64,000 bases of DNA from Circinella umbellata (lineage: Eukaryota; Mucoromycota; Mucoromycetes; Mucorales; Lichtheimiaceae). The position numbers and the translations under genes are program-made. Shown piece after piece: positions 57,782 through 64,000 of this stretch. Under the pieces are notes generated by a model. That model was not told the DNA's origin. It ran no database searches and worked only from the letters and a program-made list of their open reading frames with translations. The stretch covers positions 1 through 64,000 of the forward strand of contig JAIWNF010000084.1 in NCBI GenBank assembly GCA_025093555.1, written 5' to 3'. Each line of letters begins with the position of its first letter. The first letter of the stretch is position 1.

Positions 57782-60499
57782 TTATTGTTCATCAGGTTCA
57801 AATATCAGTCGATAATTATCCAAAATAGTTTGAACAACCTTAACTTGCCATTGCGTTTCTGCTAATCGTTCACTATCTTGAGAATCAATACTTCCATTAT
57901 TATTCATACCAGATTCATTTCCCATTAATGTTAAACCGAATATTGTTGCCAAATTTGCTGTACCCATTTTATTATATCGTTGATGTTGTTGTATTCTATA
58001 CATGTATATAGTAACAATAATCATATTAATAATCCAATCCAGCCCAAAAATGAACCACTCATCCCTTTATTTTTGAACCTATCCACTTATAATAACTCAC
58101 TTGTCTAAATGGCCCATAAGATATTTTAACGTTGCATAATGAGCATCTGGTAAATCATTAATAACTGTATGTAGTCCAAGTACTCTCATTCGTTCATCTT
58201 CAATTTCTATGAACAAAATATTTAGATTAAATGTTTGTAATCGAATACTTATATATATTATGGATTAATTATGATTACTTACTGGCTGCAGATAAGAAAT
58301 GTTGATAGGTTGAATGAGGGAATAATGGATCAGGTAATTCACGGAACCATAATTTTAATACACTGGTAATATTATTGATATCGGATATATATTCTTCTGA
58401 AATAAGATTAACACCACGGCAATCACGATCAAAAGCTGCTCTTAACTTTTGAATTTGATTATTGACTCCTGACAGACGATAAATACCAACAGTATTCAAG
58501 CCATATGTTTCTACAGCTTCCGCACATTTTGTAAGAATACATGGAACTTCTTCTCGATCACGATCCATCAATGTATTGAGGTCTACACCAAATACTGGGT
58601 TGGGATTAAGGACTGTAAGTGCTGTAGCAGACTATGCGATAGAATCGTGTTAGTGATATCATTTTAGAAATCATTATATAACTTCTTCATCCATTTTATA
58701 TTTCCCTTGTTTATTAGATACTTTTCACTCTATCTTTCTTTCTTACCATACTGTATTCTTTATAAGGAATTTCATTCTTGTTATATGTTCTACTATTTCC
58801 ACGGCTGCTATATGATTTAATGAAATCTGCCAAGTCTGCATCCTTATCAATTTTTTCTGTTAGTGACCGTAATCCTAATCCATCATCATTATCAAGAGCC
58901 AAACCGTCCGCTGTTAATGCTTGTTCATATACATAAGCATAACGTGCAAGTTGATATCTTAATGCAACACAGCATTCATCTCCTACATCTTTAAGACTCT
59001 ACATATGTATATATATTAGTATTTTTCTTTCTTTCTTTCTTTCATAGCTTTCTTTGAAAATAATAGGAATAAAAAAAAAACTTACAGATAATATCTTAGG
59101 TAGATGAGTTTGGAAATATTCTTGTCGAGATGCATTCGTTGTTTGCAATTGTTGTCTATAATTTTGATCTGCCATGGTTGCTTTTATTCGGGCTTCTTCT
59201 TCCATCTTATTCAACTATATATGTTATATACATGTAAGTTATCAAATCAATTGTATCTTGTGATAGTTTAGTAAAGAATTTTTGTGTAATAAACACCTGA
59301 GCTTGAGTTTTGTTGTTTTTAAACAATCCCTTTTTAGGAACATGTAATGGATCATTATTTTTTTGTAAAATAGCTCGTTCCCATTCCTCACTATGCATTT
59401 CATATTTTTGTTTGCACTATTATTATATATTATTATTATTAATATTAGACGCTCTTTTTATGATACCCTTATATATTATGTGTAAATGATACCATATATA
59501 TATATAGAAATATATTATTAATCTTTACCTTTTCCAAAGTCAGATCTCCATCAGCAAGTTGCTTTTCATGTTTTCCACCGACATCTTTAACCTATATTGA
59601 TGATGATGGTTGAATAAGGTGAAAAGAAAAAGGGAGAGAGATAGAAATCAAAACATATATTATTGTTATTTTCAGAAAGAAAAACTAACGAACAGAAAAT
59701 ACAAGATTCTTTACCTGCTTTCTACCCTTTTCAGTATCTTTAACTAATAATTGTAAATCATCTGCAACTTCTGTAACATCCGAAGCAAAACGTAGACGTT
59801 GTTCTCCAATCGTTTCATGAACTTTAAGAAATGATGCCCAAGCATCACCATAAGTACTAAATAATTTAAATAATATGAATATATATATCATTCATTACTC
59901 CTATTCACTTATTCCCATTCTTTTTTATTTATTTTATATATGTAAAAGTTATATTATAATAATAGTAAAGTAAAGTTCTATATAATACATTACCCTGAAC
60001 GTGGATGTGCCTTGTCAAATGAATCTGACATTGATTGCGCGAGTTTAACCATCTGTTTACCGTATTCTTCCTCAATAGCAGCTCGTTTTCTCAAGAATAG
60101 CATTGCATCCTAAAATTGTTGGTGTTTTTTTTCCAATGCCGTATATATATATAAATCAATGTGTGTTTGTCTCTGTACATGTCAAAACTACTATTTTCCA
60201 TATATATATATATATATAAAGGTTTACCTTGGAAGCTTGCATATCTTGTTTCACTTTATCCAATAAACATTGAAAACCATTCTGAAAGATTACAACAATG
60301 TCTTTAGTTTATTGAAGATAACAGAATAAAGTATATATAAAAAAAAATGTATATTTACATCTAAATCGCTTAATTGTGCAAACACGTCCTTTGGGCGCGC
60401 TTCAGGATCGCCTACTAAACCAGCTGATGTGTGTGGTTTTTCATCTCCATATGGAGATTCAAGACTTTTTTTATAATCGTCTGGTTTATTTAATACCAT
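57782..60499 (-). CDS. F-BAR and RhoGAP domain protein (Rgd1-like)
   Basis: Eleven exons: 60499-60359, 60281-60228, 60109-59994, 59856-59715, 59591-59529, 59416-59297, 59214-59086, 58998-58747, 58631-58283, 58206-58101 and 57995-57782; phases agree, 561 aa. The N-terminal F-BAR part (about residues 40-310) has GFQCLLDKVKQDMQASKDAMLF, RAAIEEEYGKQMVKLAQ and TYGDAWASFLKVHETIGEQ, long helices that bend membranes. RhoGAP follows at about 350-550: FGVDLNTLMDRDREEVP, VGIYRLSGV with the catalytic Arg, VLKLWFRELPDPLFP and NKMGTANLATIFG. Layout matches yeast Rgd1, a GAP for Rho3/Rho4 in polarised growth; the target GTPase is inferred. Its start is 500 bp from the divergent F-box gene. Confidence 0.92.
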
Positions 60500-60998
60500 G
60501 AGGAAGTTTTATATTTATTTTTATATATATATCAAATGAGCATATATATATATATGTAAAAGGGGAAAAAAAAGAAAAAAGAAAAATAAAAGAAGAATAG
60601 GAGGAAGAAAAGGTTAATATAATAACAATAATAATAAAATAATAAAATCGACTTTTATGGAAAGTAAAACAATGCTACACCTGTTTAAATGTTTAGTCTG
60701 TACTACCTCAATTTTTATTTTTTACAGATTATATAAATATCTATTAGAATTATATTCGTGTGTAATATGAACGAATGGGAGAAATAGAAAAGGTCCATAT
60801 AGAATACTTCTCTATCATAAAATAATGCCACACAAAAATAGAGATAAAAAAAGAGAGAACTGCGCCGTGTTTTGTGTAAACATCAACATCATGTTATTTA
60901 TTTATTCTCATGTTTTATTTAAATATCGATTATTCACTTCTTGTTTCCTTTCTTTTTCTTCCCTCCCCCCCCCTTTTTTTTTCTTTACGAAAAAAAAA

Positions 60999-63314
60999 AT
61001 GGTATATACAAATGATGACAATATACCAACGACAGCAACCATCAAAATATCAGGTGCCATGTCACTTCCTGGAGATGTTTTATTGAACATTGATAATTAT
61101 CTATGGCCTGAAGATCGTTACGCTTGTCTTTTTGTGTGCCGTCAATGGTATACCACTTTTCTTGCCAAGTTTTATACTAGTGTTTCTATTCAAACCGCAT
61201 ACCAATGTGAACAACTTTGTAATGCATTTGAAATGACCATTTCAAAAGAACAAAAGCGAACAAAAAAAGAAGAAAAACAACTATCTTTATTATCACCAGG
61301 TCATATTGTCAAAGAACTACATATGGATATGTGTACAGAGGACCTTGAAAAATTACCATCCGCTCGGTTACCCAATCATTTCCCCTCTCTTAGATCATTT
61401 ACAGTATCTTCGTTTCAACTTCATCAGCAGCAACAGCAACATCAACAGCAACAGCAACAACAGAGAAATCATAATGATAACAATGTTAGCAACCACTATT
61501 CCCATAGTGATGACGAGATAACTACAAATTCAGCAGCACCAGGAGCAACAACAACAACAACAGTGAGCTGCGGTAAAATTGCACCAAGTAAAAGTATTAT
61601 TGGTATATCTATTGACACGTTTTGGACATTACCCAGTGACACATTGACCCAATTGCATTTTTCAATTCCACGACTACAACGAGATCCAGTGATCCGTTTA
61701 CTACGCAAACTTCCACGATTAACAAGCCTATACCTTAATTGGATCAATGGCTCATGGCTTTGTAGTGATATGAATGATGTACATGAATATTGTCCAGAGC
61801 TCCGACACGTGTGGATATTTGCAGAAACATTTCATACTCTTAGTCAAGTAACAGAACAACGACCCGAACCCAATCGACCTATTAATGAAGATGAAATAGG
61901 ATTTATGAATGAGATGATGACCAATCACTCTGATAATGATATTGTCAATTTCTTATTTCCACCAGTACCATCGTCACGAGTTCCTGTCACTGCCAAGAAC
62001 TTGACTCATTTTCATTTATCTATCTATCGAGGACTACCGGAACACATGAGCGACTGGTTCGTTTATGCTGCAAGAACATATCCACAATTGACATCATTTA
62101 CTTTAGAAACAAGACCTAAACAATTGGATCGTGTGGGGGAACGAGCATTTGAATACGATTTATTGGATATGCTGATGACTTATAAATGGGCAAGCCAAAC
62201 TTGGAAACAAGCAGAAGTCCCATCTTTTAGGTACTTTGTACAACATTGTCCTTATGTTACCACGATTAATTTGTTTCAGCTTTATTTAAATCGACATTTT
62301 TTGGAATCGATTTTTGAATGTCGTTTACCTATTCAACATTTTGGATCGACTAGAAATATTCATGATATATGGACTACAGAAAATAATTGGTATTTTAGTG
62401 AAAGTCTTGTATCGCTTTCATTACAAGCATGTGTTACACCACCTGCCACTAATATGACTTTTATGAAGTTTTTGAGCTCTTTGATTCACTTAAAACATTT
62501 AACGCTGGCTCGTTATGAACATTTTGAATTATCTTCCTTGATGGAAGCGTGTCCTGGATTACAAACATTGGTACTCGAGCATATGGCTATTGTCACTCCT
62601 CCTACATTGAATAATATGATGCCAATGAACAATCACAATAATAGCGACAATGATAATAATAATAACGTTGACCTAACGGTTCTTCAACAACTACAACAAA
62701 GACAATGGCAGCTGCAACAAAATTGGAACACTTCGGATGAACAACTATCAACAATCGACGATGAGAATGAAACAGCACTAAAACAACTTACAATACGACA
62801 TACAGTATTAAAAGAATCTTTCTTTCATGCTATACCATGCTCTTTAGAAAAGTTAATAGTGGAAAATAGTGCCATTATAGCAAATGATCCATATCGTGCC
62901 ACGATTGAAATGCCAACAAATCTTGCGTTAGATACACTAGATATTAGGCATTTGGTTTTTGAAGATCAAAATTCCATGCGTAAAGTTGTTAAACAAACTG
63001 GTCAACAATTCTCAGTGATTGGAATTCTACAGCAACAGTGCAACAACAGCAATAATAATAAGTGTACTAGTCATGTTGCTGGAAGAACCACTCAGTGGTA
63101 TGACTTTCGCAGTAGCAAGAAAAATCAAAATTATAATGAAAAGGTATTGGGTATTCGACCTATGGCACCAAAAGATGCAGAGGATATGCTCGAAGATGAT
63201 GAAGGAACTGGAGATGAAGTGATTTATGGACTTGAAATATCTTGTGGTTCTATTCAACGAGCTTGTGTGAATAATTTACGTTTACTTCAACCTGCTCAGT
63301 ATATTACTTTGTAA
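60999..63314 (+). CDS. F-box protein with leucine-rich-like repeats
   Basis: 771 codons, single exon. I start at MVYTNDDNIPTT (60999), because the 58 codons upstream cross C and T runs and look like leader. The F-box is at about residues 22-62: MSLPGDVLLNIDNYLWPEDRYACLFVCRQWY, which binds Skp1 in SCF ubiquitin ligases. Scattered leucine-rich units follow (LPRLTSLYLNW, LKHLTLARYEHFELSSLMEA, PGLQTLVLEHMAIV, LEKLIVENSAI), likely the substrate surface. PolyGln inserts occur at about 145-160 and 560-575. Many F-box/LRR paralogues of this build occur in Mucoromycota. The substrate is unknown. Convergent with the Rpn13 gene. Confidence 0.85.
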   Translation: MVYTNDDNIPTTATIKISGAMSLPGDVLLNIDNYLWPEDRYACLFVCRQWYTTFLAKFYTSVSIQTAYQCEQLCNAFEMTISKEQKRTKKEEKQLSLLSPGHIVKELHMDMCTEDLEKLPSARLPNHFPSLRSFTVSSFQLHQQQQQHQQQQQQQRNHNDNNVSNHYSHSDDEITTNSAAPGATTTTTVSCGKIAPSKSIIGISIDTFWTLPSDTLTQLHFSIPRLQRDPVIRLLRKLPRLTSLYLNWINGSWLCSDMNDVHEYCPELRHVWIFAETFHTLSQVTEQRPEPNRPINEDEIGFMNEMMTNHSDNDIVNFLFPPVPSSRVPVTAKNLTHFHLSIYRGLPEHMSDWFVYAARTYPQLTSFTLETRPKQLDRVGERAFEYDLLDMLMTYKWASQTWKQAEVPSFRYFVQHCPYVTTINLFQLYLNRHFLESIFECRLPIQHFGSTRNIHDIWTTENNWYFSESLVSLSLQACVTPPATNMTFMKFLSSLIHLKHLTLARYEHFELSSLMEACPGLQTLVLEHMAIVTPPTLNNMMPMNNHNNSDNDNNNNVDLTVLQQLQQRQWQLQQNWNTSDEQLSTIDDENETALKQLTIRHTVLKESFFHAIPCSLEKLIVENSAIIANDPYRATIEMPTNLALDTLDIRHLVFEDQNSMRKVVKQTGQQFSVIGILQQQCNNSNNNKCTSHVAGRTTQWYDFRSSKKNQNYNEKVLGIRPMAPKDAEDMLEDDEGTGDEVIYGLEISCGSIQRACVNNLRLLQPAQYITL

Positions 63315-63678
63315 ATTATCTAAATTTATAGTATGAAAAAGTATGTGATAACACTACATAAAATCATTGAATATTATAATTAAAACTACAACATTTTTAG
63401 GTATGACTCTCATTTGATATGAGATCATGTATACATGAAAACGATTAAAAATAAAAATAACAATTGATTTTCATCATATAAGTTTATAAGACACAAAGTA
63501 TTATGTATGTATGTGCAAAAAGGAAATGAAGTAATAGGAGTTAACTTTATTCTTTTTTCTTTTAATATAACCAATCCAAAAGAGTATTCTCTTTGTTGAC
63601 TTGGTTATATAAATCATGTAGAAGAAAAAAAAAAGCATTTAAAAAAATTTAATAGGGTAAAAAAAAAAAGGTAAAAGT

Positions 63679-64000
63679 TTAATCCTCATCCATAGCATCA
63701 TTATTTCGTTCGCCATCTCTACGTCGAGCTTGCTGTTCAATGGCCCGAAGGAATGATTCGACACCTAAATAATAATAATATAGCATTGATCTTAAGTATT
63801 TACTTTTACTTAAGAACATGATATCCCTTTCCCCTCCCTTTTTTTTCATATTTGTAAAAAAAAGACTTACTGTTGCCGGCTGAAGGATCCAATCCAAGTT
63901 GTGTTAACAAAGGACCCAATTCTCCACTTTCCAATGCAAAACTGAGTGTTGCTAATGCTTGTTGAAATTGTGGACTTTGAACTACTTGTCGTACTTCTTC
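63679..64000 (-). CDS. RPN13: Proteasomal ubiquitin receptor Rpn13/ADRM1, C-terminal end (partial)
   Basis: Two exons seen: window edge to 63871, and 63764-63679, joined in phase. The sequence EEVRQVVQSPQFQQALATLSFALESGELGPLLTQLGL then VESFLRAIEQQ is the DEUBAD domain that, in ADRM1/Rpn13, binds and activates the deubiquitinase UCH37. The end is acidic (DAMDED). The N-terminal Pru domain, which binds ubiquitin and Rpn2, would lie beyond the window. The identification rests on this domain alone, so a related DEUBAD protein is possible, but the QSPQFQQAL and LGPLL pattern fits Rpn13 well. Confidence 0.85.

Noticed and set aside
60825..60998. N-terminal 58-codon extension of the F-box protein
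   Set aside because: It crosses C9 and T-rich runs and an A9 run and has no protein character; the ATG at 60999 fits better.
1..64000. CRISPR arrays, rRNA genes, bacterial operons or viral genomes
   Set aside because: No regularly spaced repeats, rRNA signatures or prokaryotic gene layout; everything fits fungal nuclear DNA.

Overview
This window is nuclear DNA of an early-diverging filamentous fungus, most likely Mucoromycota (Mucorales). It is AT-rich, with many short GT-AG introns (mostly 50-120 nt), CT-repeat leaders ahead of start codons, a Ty3/gypsy chromovirus and an APE-type LINE. The protein set includes an HSPA12-like Hsp70, a Rua1-type regulator and an F-BAR/RhoGAP.

Region 1 (1-15240) is one old gene broken by two retroelements. 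On the minus strand, from 15240 to beyond base 1, lies a decayed gene. It encodes a DEDDy 3'-5' exonuclease domain followed by a cysteine-poor domain with an RGTN..GG motif. A LINE (7454-13345, 14-bp target-site duplication) sits in the same orientation inside one of its introns. A Ty3/gypsy element (219-6193, 5-bp duplication ATCAT) sits in a later exon in the opposite orientation. The gypsy LTRs are nearly identical, so that insertion is young, yet its reading frame is broken three times.

Region 2 (15475-24213) holds an acidic zinc-finger protein (minus) divergent from a ten-exon WD40 protein (plus), then a Rua1-type transcription factor. Region 3 (24214-42330) is sparse. It has a single-exon homeodomain gene, a DPP III/TBCB tandem pair, and a single-exon gene resembling a LINE ORF1 protein, separated by AT-rich stretches of 1-6 kb where I see no gene.

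Region 4 (42331-64000) is gene-dense and housekeeping. It holds AKTIP/FTS, Rsm22/METTL17, an HSPA12-like Hsp70, an acyl-CoA thioesterase-like protein with a 4-nt microexon, Dbp8, a Ubc1/UBE2K-like E2, an F-BAR/RhoGAP, an F-box protein, and the C-terminus of Rpn13. Most genes here form head-to-head or tail-to-tail pairs with short spacers (about 150-700 bp). Splice structures were read by eye by joining frames across GT/AG sites; nearly every multi-exon gene sums to an exact multiple of three. The intact frames here contrast with the many indels of region 1, which argues that the region 1 damage is largely real.
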